Of a stretch of 64,000 nucleotides of DNA, positions 10,837 to 24,500 are shown piece by piece. The position numbers were made by a program, and so were the translations under genes. Under the pieces are notes generated by a model. It saw only the letters and a program-made list of their open reading frames with translations, was not told the DNA's origin and made no database searches. Origin of the DNA: Liopterus haemorrhoidalis (lineage: Eukaryota; Arthropoda; Insecta; Coleoptera; Dytiscidae); contig OZ020624.1 in assembly GCA_963971575.1 (NCBI GenBank), positions 16,213,249 through 16,277,248 of the forward strand. The letters run 5' to 3'. Numbering within the stretch: position 1 is the stretch's first letter; each line of letters begins with the position of its first letter.

Positions 10837-12642
10837 AACATGAATTTTGAAAATTCAACTATTTCGTTGCTATTTTGTGTCATAAACATCATTATTCTTG
10901 GTCAGAAACCAAAATAAGTGTTATGTACTTCTGAAACATGTTGCGCTTAATCAGTTTTCATGTAAAACATGAATTTTGAAAATTCAACTATTTCGTTGCT
11001 ATTTTGTGTCACTAACATCATAATTCTTGATCAGAAACCAAAATAAGTGTTATGTACTTCTTAAACATGTTGCGCTTAACCAGTTTTCAAGTAAAACTTG
11101 AATTTTGAAAATTCAACTATTTCGTTGCTATTTTCTGTCAATAATATCATAATTCTTGGTCAGAAACCAAAATAAGTGTTATGTACTTCTTAAACATGTT
11201 GCGCTTAACCAGTTTTCAAGTAAAACTTGAATTTTGAAAATTCAACTATTTCGTTGCTATTTTCTGTCAATAATATCATAATTCTTGGTCAGAAACCAAA
11301 ATTAGTGTTATGTACTTCTTAAACATGTTGCGCTTAACCAGTTTTCAAGTAAAACTTGAATTTTGAAAATTCAACTATTTCGTTGCTATTTTCTGTCAAT
11401 AATATCATAATTCTTGGTCAGAAACCAAAATTAGTGTTATGTACTTCTTAAACATGTTGCGCTTAACCAGTTTTCATGTAAAACATGAATTTTGAAAATT
11501 CAACTATTTCGTTGCTATTTTCTCTCAATAATATCATAATTCTTGGTCAGAAACCAAAATTAGTGTTATGTACTTCTTAAACATGTTGCGCTTAGCCAGT
11601 TTTCAAGTAAAACTTGAATTTTGAAAATTCAACTATTTCGTTGCTATTTTCTGTCAATAATATCATAATTCTTGGTCAGAAACCAAAATTAGTGTTATGT
11701 ACTTCTAAAACATGTTGCGCTTATTCAGTTTTCAAGTAAAACTTGAATTTTGAAAATTCAACTATTTCGTTGCTATTTTCTGTCAATAATATCATAATTC
11801 TTGGTCAGAAACCAAAATTAGTGTTATGTACTTCTTAAACATGTTGCGCTTAACCAGTTTTCATGTAAAACATGAATTTTGAAAATTCAACTATTTCGTT
11901 GCTATTTTGTGTCATAAACATCATTATTCTTGGTCAGAAACCAAAATAAGTGTTATGTACTTCTTAAACATGTTGCGCTTAATCAGTTTTCAAGTAAAAC
12001 TTGAATTTTGAAAATTCAACTATTTCGTTGCTTTTTTCTGTCAATAATATCATAATTCTTGGTCAGAAACCAAAATTAGTGTTATGTACTTCTTAAACAT
12101 GTTGCGCTTAACCAGTTTTCATGTAAAACATGAATTTTGAAAATTCAACTATTTCGTTGCTATTTTGTGTCACTAACATCATAATTCTTGGTCAGAAACC
12201 AAAATTAGTGTTATGTACTTCTTAAACATGTTGCGCTTAACCAGTTTTCATATAAAACATGAAATTTGAAAATTCAACTATTTCGTTGCTATTTTGTGTC
12301 ATAAACATCATTATTCTTGGTCAGAAACCAAAATAAGTGTTATGTACTTCTTAAACATGTTGCGCTTAATCAGTTTTCAAGTAAAACTTGAATTTTGAAA
12401 ATTCAACTATTTCGTTGCTTTTTTCTGTCAATAATATCATAATTCTTGGTCAGAAACCAAAATTAGTGTTATGTACTTCTTAAACATGTTGCGCTTAACC
12501 AGTTTTCAAGTAAAACTTGAATTTTGAAAATTCAACTATTTCGTTGCTATTTTCTGTCAATAATATCATAATTCTTGGTCAGAAACCAAAATAAGTGTTA
12601 TGTACTTCTTAAACATGTTGCGCTTAACCAGTTTTCAAGTAA
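10837..12642 (+). repeat. 14-monomer partial copy of 8902-10707 (offset 1935 bp)
   Basis: Monomers follow the order of 8902-10707, shifted by exactly 15 monomers. They include CTGAAAC, CTTGATCAG, CTCTCAATAA, TTAGCC and TTATTC markers in the same order. The first monomer differs at its left end, with CATGT stem and GAATTTTG where the source has CATAT and GAAATTTG, so the junction lies within or next to it. The match ends at about 12680, where GCTATTTT replaces GCTTTTTT. Confidence 0.88.
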
Positions 12643-13803
12643 AACTTGAATTTTGAAAATTCAACTATTTCGTTGCTATTTTCTGTCAATAATATCATAA
12701 TTCTTGGTCAGAAACCAAAATTAGTGTTATGTACTTCTTAAACATGTTGCGCTTAACCAGTTTTCAAGTAAAACTTGAATTTTGAAAATTCAACTATTTC
12801 GTTGCTATTTTCTGTCAATAATATCATAATTCTTGGTCAGAAACCAAAATTAGTGTTATGTACTTCTTAAACATGTTGCGCTTAACCAGTTTTCAAGTAA
12901 AACTTGAATTTTGAAAATTCAACTATTTCGTTGCTATTTTCTGTCAATAATATCATAATTCTTGGTTAGAAACCAAAATTAGTGTTATGTACTTCTAAAA
13001 CATGTTGCGCTTATTCAGTTTTCAAGTAAAACTTGAATTTTGAAAATTCAACTATTTCGTTGCTATTTTCTGTCAATAATATCATAATTCTTGGTCAGAA
13101 ACCAAAATTAGTGTTATGTACTTCTTAAACATGTTGCGCTTAACCAGTTTTCATGTAAAACATGAATTTTGAAAATTCAACTATTTCGTTGCTATTTTGT
13201 GTCATAAACATCATTATTCTTGGTCAGAAACCAAAATAAGTGTTATGTACTTCTTAAACATGTTGCGCTTAACCAGTTTTCAAGTAAAACTTGAATTTTG
13301 AAAATTCAACTATTTCGTTGCTATTTTCTGTCAATAATATCATAATTCTTGGTCAGAAACCAAAATTAGTGTTATGTACTTCTAAAACATGTTGCGCTTA
13401 ACCAGTTTTCAAGTAAAACTTGAATTTTGAAAATTCAACTATTTCGTTGCTATTTTCTGTCAATAATATCAAAATTCTTGGTCAGAAACCAAAATTAGTG
13501 TTATGTACTTCTTAAACATGTTGCGCTTAGCCAGTTTTCAAGTAAAACATGAATTTTGAAAATTCAACTATTTCGTTGCTATTTTGTGTCATAAACATCA
13601 TAATTCTTGGTCAGAAACCAAAATAAGTGTTATGTACTTCTTAAACATGTTGCGCTTAATCAGTTTTCAAGTAAAACTTGAATTTTGAAAATTCAACTAT
13701 TTCGTTGCTATTTTCTGTCAATAATATCATAATTCTTGGTCAGAAACCAAAATTAGTGTTATGTACTTCTAAAACATGTTGCGCTTAACCAGTTTTCAAG
13801 TAA
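12643..13803 (+). repeat. Nine-monomer patch linking two block copies
   Basis: Monomers 12901-13674 follow the order at 5935-6708 (offset 6966, 54 monomers): GGTTAG, TTATTC, class B, A with TCTAAAAC, ATCAAAATTC, mismatched stem. The leader at 12901 is TTAACC rather than TTAGCC. The monomer at 13675 has the class D leader TTAATCAG but a class A middle, a hybrid marking the junction to the next block. Confidence 0.82.
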
Positions 13804-16800
13804 AACTTGAATTTTGAAAATTCAACTATTTCGTTGCTATTTTCTGTCAATAATATCATAATTCTTGGTCAGAAACCAAAATTAGTGTTATGTACTTCTT
13901 AAACATGTTGCGCTTAACCAGTTTTCAAGTAAAACTTGAATTTTGAAAATTCAACTATTTCGTTGCTATTTTCTGTCAATAATATCATAATTCTTGGTCA
14001 GAAACCAAAATTAGTGTTATGTACTTCTTAAACATGTTGCGCTTAGCCAGTTTTCAAGTAAAACTTGAATTTTGAAAATTCAACTATTTCGTTGCTATTT
14101 TCTGTCAATAATATCATAATTCTTGGTTAGAAACCAAAATTAGTGTTATGTACTTCTAAAACATGTTGCGCTTATTCAGTTTTCAAGTAAAACTTGAATT
14201 TTGAAAATTCAACTATTTCGTTGCTATTTTCTGTCAATAATATCATAATTCTTGGTCAGAAACCAAAATTAGTGTTATGTACTTCTTAAACATGTTGCGC
14301 TTAACCAGTTTTCATGTAAAACATGAATTTTGAAAATTCAACTATTTCGTTGCTATTTTGTGTCATAAACATCATTATTCTTGGTCAGAAACCAAAATAA
14401 GTGTTATGTACTTCTTAAACATGTTGCGCTTAACCAGTTTTCAAGTAAAACTTGAATTTTGAAAATTCAACTATTTCGTTGCTATTTTCTGTCAATAATA
14501 TCATAATTCTTGGTCAGAAACCAAAATTAGTGTTATGTACTTCTAAAACATGTTGCGCTTAACCAGTTTTCAAGTAAAACTTGAATTTTGAAAATTCAAC
14601 TATTTCGTTGCTATTTTCTGTCAATAATATCAAAATTCTTGGTCAGAAACCAAAATTAGTGTTATGTACTTCTTAAACATGTTGCGCTTAGCCAGTTTTC
14701 AAGTAAAACATGAATTTTGAAAATTCAACTATTTCGTTGCTATTTTGTGTCATAAACATCATAATTCTTGGTCAGAAACCAAAATAAGTGTTATGTACTT
14801 CTTAAACATGTTGCGCTTAACCAGTTTTCATATAAAACATGAAATTTGAAAATTCAACTATTTCGTTGCTATTTTGTGTCATAAACATCATTATTCTTGG
14901 TCAGAAACCAAAATAAGTGTTATGTACTTCTTAAACATGTTGCGCTTAATCAGTTTTCAAGTAAAACTTGAATTTTGAAAATTCAACTATTTCGTTGCTT
15001 TTTTCTGTCAATAATATCATAATTCTTGGTCAGAAACCAAAATTAGTGTTATGTACTTCTAAAACATGTTGCGCTTAACCAGTTTTCAAGTAAAACTTGA
15101 ATTTTGAAAATTCAACTATTTCGTTGCTATTTTCTGTCAATAATATCAAAATTCTTGGTCAGAAACCAAAATTAGTGTTATGTACTTCTTAAACATGTTG
15201 CGCTTAGCCAGTTTTCAAGTAAAACATGAATTTTGAAAATTCAACTATTTCGTTGCTATTTTGTGTCATAAACATCATAATTCTTGGTCAGAAACCAAAA
15301 TAAGTGTTATGTACTTCTTAAACATGTTGCGCTTAACCAGTTTTCATATAAAACATGAAATTTGAAAATTCAACTATTTCGTTGCTATTTTGTGTCATAA
15401 ACATCATTATTCTTGGTCAGAAACCAAAATAAGTGTTATGTACTTCTTAAACATGTTGCGCTTAATCAGTTTTCAAGTAAAACTTGAATTTTGAAAATTC
15501 AACTATTTCGTTGCTTTTTTCTGTCAATAATATCATAATTCTTGGTCAGAAACCAAAATTAGTGTTATGTACTTCTTAAACATGTTGCGCTTAACCAGTT
15601 TTCATGTAAAACATGAATTTTGAAAATTCAACTATTTCGTTGCTATTTTCTCTCAATAATATCATAATTCTTGGTCAGAAACCAAAATTAGTGTTATGTA
15701 CTTCTTAAACATGTTGCGCTTAACCAGTTTTCATGTAAAACATGAATTTTGAAAATTCATCTATTTCGTTGCTATTTTGTGTCATTAACATCATAATTCT
15801 TGGTCAGAAACCAAAATAAGTGTTATGTACTTCTTAAACATGTTGCGCTTAACCAGTTTTCAAGTAAAACTTGAATTTTGAAAATTCAACTATTTCGTTG
15901 CTATTTTCTGTCAATAATATCATAATTCTTGGTCAGAAACCAAAATTAGTGTTATGTACTTCTTAAACATGTTGCGCTTAACCAGTTTTCATGTAAAACA
16001 TGAATTTTGAAAATTCAACTATTTCGTTGCTATTTTGTGTCATAAACATCATTATTCTTGGTCAGAAACCAAAATAAGTGTTATGTACTTCTTAAACATG
16101 TTGCGCTTAACCAGTTTTCAAGTAAAACTTGAATTTTGAAAATTCAACTATTTCGTTGCTATTTTCTGTCAATAATATCATAATTCTTGGTCAGAAACCA
16201 AAATTAGTGTTATGTACTTCTTAAACATGTTGCGCTTAACCAGTTTTCATATAAAACATGAAATTTGAAAATTCAACTATTTCGTTGCTATTTTGTGTCA
16301 TAAACATCATTATTCTTGGTCAGAAACCAAAATAAGTGTTATGTACTTCTTAAACATGTTGCGCTTAATCAGTTTTCAAGTAAAACTTGAATTTTGAAAA
16401 TTCAACTATTTCGTTGCTTTTTTCTGTCAATAATATCATAATTCTTGGTCAGAAACCAAAATTAGTGTTATGTACTTCTTAAACATGTTGCGCTTAACCA
16501 GTTTTCATGTAAAACATGAATTTTGAAAATTCAACTATTTCGTTGCTATTTTGTGTCACTAACATCATAATTCTTGGTCAGAAACCAAAATTAGTGTTAT
16601 GTACTTCTTAAACATGTTGCGCTTAACCAGTTTTCATATAAAACATGAAATTTGAAAATTCAACTATTTCGTTGCTATTTTGTGTCATAAACATCATTAT
16701 TCTTGGTTAGAAACCAAAATAAGTGTTATGTACTTCTTAAACATGTTGCGCTTAATCAGTTTTCAAGTAAAACTTGAATTTTGAAAATTCAACTATTTCG

Positions 16801-17673
16801 TTGCTTTTTTCTGTCAATAATATCATAATTCTTGGTCAGAAACCAAAATTAGTGTTATGTACTTCTTAAACATGTTGCGCTTAACCAGTTTTCAAGTAAA
16901 ACTTGAATTTTGAAAATTCAACTATTTCGTTGCTATTTTCTGTCAATAATATCATAATTCTTGGTCAGAAACCAAAATTAGTGTTATGTACTTCTTAAAC
17001 ATGTTGCGCTTAACCAGTTTTCATATAAAACATGAAATTTGAAAATTCAACTATTTCGTTGCTATTTTGTGTCATAAACATCATTATTCTTGGTCAGAAA
17101 CCAAAATAAGTGTTATGTACTTCTGAAACATGTTGCGCTTAATCAGTTTTCATGTAAAACATGAATTTTGAAAATTCAACTATTTCGTTGCTATTTTGTG
17201 TCACTAACATCATAATTCTTGATCAGAAACCAAAATAAGTGTTATGTACTTCTTAAACATGTTGCGCTTAACCAGTTTTCAAGTAAAACTTGAATTTTGA
17301 AAATTCAACTATTTCGTTGCTATTTTCTGTCAATAATATCATAATTCTTGGTCAGAAACCAAAATAAGTGTTATGTACTTCTTAAACATGTTGCGCTTAA
17401 CCAGTTTTCAAGTAAAACTTGAATTTTGAAAATTCAACTATTTCGTTGCTATTTTCTGTCAATAATATCATAATTCTTGGTCAGAAACCAAAATTAGTGT
17501 TATGTACTTCTTAAACATGTTGCGCTTAACCAGTTTTCAAGTAAAACTTGAATTTTGAAAATTCAACTATTTCGTTGCTATTTTCTGTCAATAATATCAT
17601 AATTCTTGGTCAGAAACCAAAATTAGTGTTATGTACTTCTTAAACATGTTGCGCTTAACCAGTTTTCCAGTAA
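13804..17673 (+). repeat. 30-monomer copy of 5677-9546 (offset 8127 bp)
   Basis: Thirty monomers (3870 bp) follow the order of 5677-9546 and of 517-4386. All rare markers recur at +8127, including CATCT at 15758 and CTTGATCAG at about 17218. The one private difference I noticed is CTTGGTTAG for CTTGGTCAG at 16708. The match stops at 17667, where TTTTCCAGTAAAAC begins the mixed zone. Confidence 0.9.
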
Positions 17674-19479
17674 AACTTGAATTTTGAAAATTCAACTATT
17701 TCGTTGCTATTTTCTGTCAATAATATCATAATTCTTGGTCAGAAACCAAAATTAGTGTTATGTACTTCTTAAACATGTTGCGCTTAACCAGTTTTCATAT
17801 AGAACATGAAATTTGAAAATTACACTATTTCGTTGCTATTTTGTGTCATAAACATCATTATTCTTGGTCAGAAACCAAAATAAGTGTTATGTACTTCTTA
17901 AACATGTTGCGCTTAATCAGTTTTCAAGTAAAACTTGAATTTTGAAAATTCAACTATTTCGTTGCTTTTTTCTGTCAATAATATCATAATTCTTGGTCAG
18001 AAACCAAAATTAGTGTTATGTACTTCTTAAACATGTTGCGCTTAACCAGTTTTCATGTAAAACATGAATTTTGAAAATTCAACTATTTCGTTGCTATTTT
18101 GTGTCACTAACATCATAATTCTTGGTCAGAAACCAAAATAAGTGTTATGTACTTCTTAAACATGTTGCGCTTAACCAGTTTTCAAGTAAAACTTGAATTT
18201 TGAAAATTCAACTATTTCGTTGCTATTTTCTGTCAATAATATCATAATTCTTGGTCAGAAACCAAAATAAGTGTTATGTACTTCTTAAACATGTTGCGCT
18301 TAACCAGTTTTCATATAAAACATGAAATTTGAAAATTACACTATTTCGTTGCTATTTTCTGTCAATAATATCATAATTCTTGGTCAGAAACCAAAATAAG
18401 TGTTATGTACTTCTTAAACATGTTGCGCTTAACCAGTTTTCAAGTAAAACTTGAATTTTGAAAATTCAACTATTTCGTTGCTATTTTCTGTCAATAATAT
18501 CATAATTCTTGGTCAGAAACCAAAATAAGTGTTATGTACTTCTTTAACATGTTGCGCTTAACCAGTTTTCAAGTAAAACTTGAATTTTGAAAATTCAACT
18601 ATTTCGTTGCTATTTTCTGTCAATAATATCATAATTCTTGGTCAGAAACCAAAATTAGTGTTATGTACTTCTTAAACATGTTGCGCTTAACCAGTTTTCA
18701 AGTAAAACTTGAATTTTGAAAATTCAACTATTTCGTTGCTATTTTCTGTCAATAATATCATAATTCTTGGTCAGAAACCAAAATTAGTGTTATGTACTTC
18801 TTAAACATGTTGCGCTTAACCAGTTTTCATGTAAAACATGAATTTTGAAAATTCAACTATTTCGTTGCTATTTTGTGTCATAAACATCATTATTCTTGGT
18901 CAGAAACCAAAATAAGTGTTATGTACTTCTTAAACATGTTGCGCTTAACCAGTTTTCAAGTAAAACTTGAATTTTGAAAATTCAACTATTTCGTTGCTAT
19001 TTTCTGTCAATAATATCATAATTCTTGGTCAGAAACCAAAATTAGTGTTATGTACTTCTTAAACATGTTGCGCTTAACCAGTTTTCATATAAAACATGAA
19101 ATTTGAAAATTCAACTATTTCGTTGCTATTTTGTGTCATAAACATCATTATTCTTGGTCAGAAACCAAAATAAGTGTTATGTACTTCTTAAACATGTTGC
19201 GCTTAATCAGTTTTCAAGTAAAACTTGAATTTTGAAAATTCAACTATTTCGTTGCTTTTTTCTGTCAATAATATCATAATTCTTGGTCAGAAACCAAAAT
19301 TAGTGTTATGTACTTCTTAAACATGTTGCGCTTAACCAGTTTTCATGTAAAACATGAATTTTGAAAATTCAACTATTTCGTTGCTATTTTGTGTCACCAA
19401 CATCATAATACTTGGTCAGAAACCAAAATTAGTGTTATGTACTTCTTAAACATGTTGCGCTTAACCAGTTTTCATATAA

Positions 19480-21543
19480 AACATGAAATTTGAAAATTCA
19501 ACTATTTCGTTGCTATTTTGTGTCATAAACATCATTATTCTTGGTCAGAAACCAAAATAAGTGTTATGTACTTCTTAAACATGTTGCGCTTAATCAGTTT
19601 TCAAGTAAAACTTGAATTTTGAAAATTCAACTATTTCGTTGCTTTTTTCTGTCAATAATATCATAATTCTTGGTCAGAAACCAAAATTAGTGTTATGTAC
19701 TTCTTTAACATGTTGCGCTTAACCAGTTTTCATGTAAAACATGAATTTTGAAAATTCAACTATTTCGTTGCTATTTTGTGTCACTAACATCATAATTCTT
19801 GGTCAGAAACCAAAATTAGTGTTATGTACTTCTTAAACATGTTGCGCTTAACCAGTTTTCATATAAAACATGAAATTTGAAAATTCAACTATTTCGTTGC
19901 TATTTTGTGTCATAAACATCATTATTCTTGGTCAGAAACCAAAATAAGTGTTATGTACTTCTTAAACATGTTGCGCTTAATCAGTTTTCAAGTAAAACTT
20001 GAATTTTGAAAATTCAACTATTTCGTTGCTTTTTTCTGTCAATAATATCATAATTCTTGGTCAGAAACCAAAATTAGTGTTATGTACTTCTTAAACATGT
20101 TGCGCTTAACCAGTTTTCAAGTAAAACTTGAATTTTGAAAATTCAACTATTTCGTTGCTATTTTCTGTCAATAATATCATAATTCTTGGTCAGAAACCAA
20201 AATTAGTGTTATGTACTTCTTAAACATGTTGCGCTTAACCAGTTTTCATATAAAACATGAAATTTGAAAATTCAACTATTTCGTTGCTATTTTGTGTCAT
20301 AAACATCATTATTCTTGGTCAGAAACCAAAATAAGTGTTATGTACTTCTGAAACATGTTGCGCTTAATCAGTTTTCATGTAAAACATGAATTTTGAAAAT
20401 TCAACTATTTCGTTGCTATTTTGTGTCACTAACATCATAATTCTTGATCAGAAACCAAAATAAGTGTTATGTACTTCTTAAACATGTTGCGCTTAACCAG
20501 TTTTCAAGTAAAACTTGAATTTTGAAAATTCAACTATTTCGTTGCTATTTTCTGTCAATAATATCATAATTCTTGGTCAGAAACCAAAATAAGTGTTATG
20601 TACTTCTTAAACATGTTGCGCTTAACCAGTTTTCAAGTAAAACTTGAATTTTGAAAATTCAACTATTTCGTTGCTATTTTCTGTCAATAATATCATAATT
20701 CTTGGTCAGAAACCAAAATTAGTGTTATGTACTTCTTAAACATGTTGCGCTTAACCAGTTTTCAAGTAAAACTTGAATTTTGAAAATTCAACTATTTCGT
20801 TGCTATTTTCTGTCAATAATATCATAATTCTTGGTCAGAAACCAAAATTAGTGTTATGTACTTCTTAAACATGTTGCGCTTAACCAGTTTTCATGTAAAA
20901 CATGAATTTTGAAAATTCAACTATTTCGTTGCTATTTTCTCTCAATAATATCATAATTCTTGGTCAGAAACCAAAATTAGTGTTATGTACTTCTTAAACA
21001 TGTTGCGCTTAGCCAGTTTTCAAGTAAAACTTGAATTTTGAAAATTCAACTATTTCGTTGCTATTTTCTGTCAATAATATCATAATTCTTGGTCAGAAAC
21101 CAAAATTAGTGTTATGTACTTCTAAAACATGTTGCGCTTATTCAGTTTTCAAGTAAAACTTGAATTTTGAAAATTCAACTATTTCGTTGCTATTTTCTGT
21201 CAATAATATCATAATTCTTGGTCAGAAACCAAAATTAGTGTTATGTACTTCTTAAACATGTTGCGCTTAACCAGTTTTCATGTAAAACATGAATTTTGAA
21301 AATTCAACTATTTCGTTGCTATTTTGTGTCATAAACATCATTATTCTTGGTCAGAAACCAAAATAAGTGTTATGTACTTCTTAAACATGTTGCGCTTAAC
21401 CAGTTTTCAAGTAAAACTTGAATTTTGAAAATTCAACTATTTCGTTGCTATTTTCTGTCAATAATATCATAATTCTTGGTCAGAAACCAAAATTAGTGTT
21501 ATGTACTTCTTAAACATGTTGCGCTTAACCAGTTTTCAAGTAA
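19480..21543 (+). repeat. 16-monomer segment, copy 1 of a distant duplication
   Basis: Monomers here match 29929-31992 in order at an offset of 10449 bases (81 monomers). Shared markers are CTTTAAC (19704/30153), CTGAAAC, CTTGATCAG, CTCTCAATAA, TTAGCC with TCTAAAAC and TTATTC. The match ends where the next monomer has AATAAG here (about 21620) and AATTAG in the other copy. Confidence 0.85.
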
Positions 21544-24500
21544 AACTTGAATTTTGAAAATTCAACTATTTCGTTGCTATTTTCTGTCAATAATATCATA
21601 ATTCTTGGTCAGAAACCAAAATAAGTGTTATGTACTTCTTAAACATGTTGCGCTTAACCAGTTTTCAAGTAAAACTTGAATTTTGAAAATTCAACTATTT
21701 CGTTGCTATTTTCTGTCAATAATATCATAATTCTTGGTCAGAAACCAAAATTAGTGTTATGTACTTCTTAAACATGTTGCGCTTAACCAGTTTTCAAGTA
21801 AAACTTGAATTTTGAAAATTCAACTATTTCGTTGCTATTTTCTGTCAATAATATCATAATTCTTGGTCAGAAACCAAAATTAGTGTTATGTACTTCTTAA
21901 ACATGTTGCGCTTAACCAGTTTTCATGTAAAACATGAATTTTGAAAATTCAACTATTTCGTTGCTATTTTCTGTCAATAATATCATAATTCTTGGTCAGA
22001 AACCAAAATTAGTGTTATGTACTTCTTAAACATGTTGCGCTTAACCAGTTTTCATGTAAAACATGAATTTTGAAAATTCAACTATTTCGTTGCTATTTTG
22101 TGTCATAAACATCATTATTCTTGGTCAGAAACCAAAATAAGTGTTATGTACATCTTAAACATGTTGCGCTTAACCAGTTTTCAAGTAAAACTTGAATTTT
22201 GAAAATTCAACTATTTCGTTGCTATTTTCTGTCAATAATATCATAATTCTTGGTCAGAAACCAAAATTAGTGTTATGTACTTCTTAAACATGTTGCGCTT
22301 AACCAGTTTTCATGTAAAACATGAATTTTGAAAATTCAACTATTTCGTTGCTATTTTGTGTCATAAACATCATTATTCTTGGTCAGAAACCAAAATAAGT
22401 GTTATGTACTTCTTAAACATGTTGCGCTTAATCAGTTTTCAAGTAAAACTTGAATTTTGAAAATTCAACTATTTCGTTGCTTTTTTCTGTCAATAATATC
22501 ATAATTCTTGGTCAGAAACCAAAATTAGTGTTATGTACTTCTTAAACATGTTGCGCTTAACCAGTTTTCATGTAAAACATGAATTTTGAAAATTCAACTA
22601 TTTCGTTGCTATTTTCTCTCAATAATATCATAATTCTTGGTCAGAAACCAAAATTAGTGTTATGTACTTCTTAAACATGTTGCGCTTAACCAGTTTTCAT
22701 GTAAAACATGAAATTTGAAAATTCAACTATTTCGTTGCTATTTTGTGTCATAAACATCATTATTCTTGGTCAGAAACCAAAATAAGTGTTATGTACTTCT
22801 TAAACATGTTGCGCTTAATCAGTTTTCAAGTAAAACTTGAATTTTGAAAATTCAACTATTTCGTTGCTTTTTTCTGTCAATAATATCATAATTCTTGGTC
22901 AGAAACCAAAATTAGTGTTATGTACTTCTTAAACATGTTGCGCTTAACCAGTTTTCATGTAAAACATGAATTTTGAAAATTCAACTATTTCGTTGCTATT
23001 TTCTCTCAATAATATCATAATTCTTGGTCAGAAACCAAAATTAGTGTTATGTACTTCTTAAACATGTTGCGCTTAACCAGTTTTCATGTAAAACATGAAT
23101 TTTGAAAATTCATCTATTTCGTTGCTATTTTGTGTCATTAACATCATAATTCTTGGTCAGAAACCAAAATAAGTGTTATGTACTTCTTAAACATGTTGCG
23201 CTTAACCAGTTTTCAAGTAAAACTTGAATTTTGAAAATTCAACTATTTCGTTGCTATTTTCTGTCAATAATATCATAATTCTTGGTCAGAAACCAAAATT
23301 AGTGTTATGTACTTCTTAAACATGTTGCGCTATACCAGTTTTCATATAAAACATGAAATTTGAAAATTACACTATTTCGTTGCTATTTTGTGTCATAAAC
23401 ATCATTATTCTTGGTCAGAAACCAAAATAAGTGTTATGTACTTCTTAAACATGTTGCGCTTAATCAGTTTTCAAGTAAAACTTGAATTTTGAAAATTCAA
23501 CTATTTCGTTGCTTTTTTCTGTCAATAATATCATAATTCTTGGTCAGAAACCAAAATTAGTGTTATGTACTTCTTAAACATGTTGCGCTTAACCAGTTTT
23601 CATGTAAAACATGAATTTTGAAAATTCAACTATTTCGTTGCTATTTTGTGTCACTAACATCATAATTCTTGGTCAGAAACCAAAATAAGTGTTATGTACT
23701 TCTTAAACATGTTGCGCTTAACCAGTTTTCAAGTAAAACTTGAATTTTGAAAATTCAACTATTTCGTTGCTATTTTCTGTCAATAATATCATAATTCTTG
23801 GTCAGAAACCAAAATAAGTGTTATGTACTTCTTAAACATGTTGCGCTTAACCAGTTTTCAAGTAAAACTTGAATTTTGAAAATTCAACTATTTCGTTGCT
23901 ATTTTCTGTCAATAATATCATAATTCTTGGTCAGAAACCAAAATTAGTGTTATGTACTTCTTAAACATGTTGCGCTTAACCAGTTTTCATATAAAACATG
24001 AAATTTGAAAATTCAACTATTTCGTTGCTATTTTGTGTCATAAACATCATTATTCTTGGTCAGAAACCAAAATAAGTGTTATGTACTTCTTAAACATGTT
24101 GCGCTTAATCAGTTTTCAAGTAAAACTTGAATTTTGAAAATTCAACTATTTCGTTGCTTTTTTCTGTCAATAATATCATAATTCTTGGTCAGAAACCAAA
24201 ATTAGTGTTATGTACTTCTTAAACATGTTGCGCTTAACCAGTTTTCATGTAAAACATGAATTTTGAAAATTCAACTATTTCGTTGCTATTTTGTGTCACT
24301 AACATCATAATTCTTGGTCAGAAACCAAAATTAGTGTTATGTACTTCTTAAACATGTTGCGCTTAACCAGTTTTCATATAAAACATGAAATTTGAAAATT
24401 ACACTATTTCGTTGCTATTTTGTGTCATAAACATCATTATTCTTGGTCAGAAACCAAAATAAGTGTTATGTACTTCTTAAACATGTTGCGCTTAATCAGT

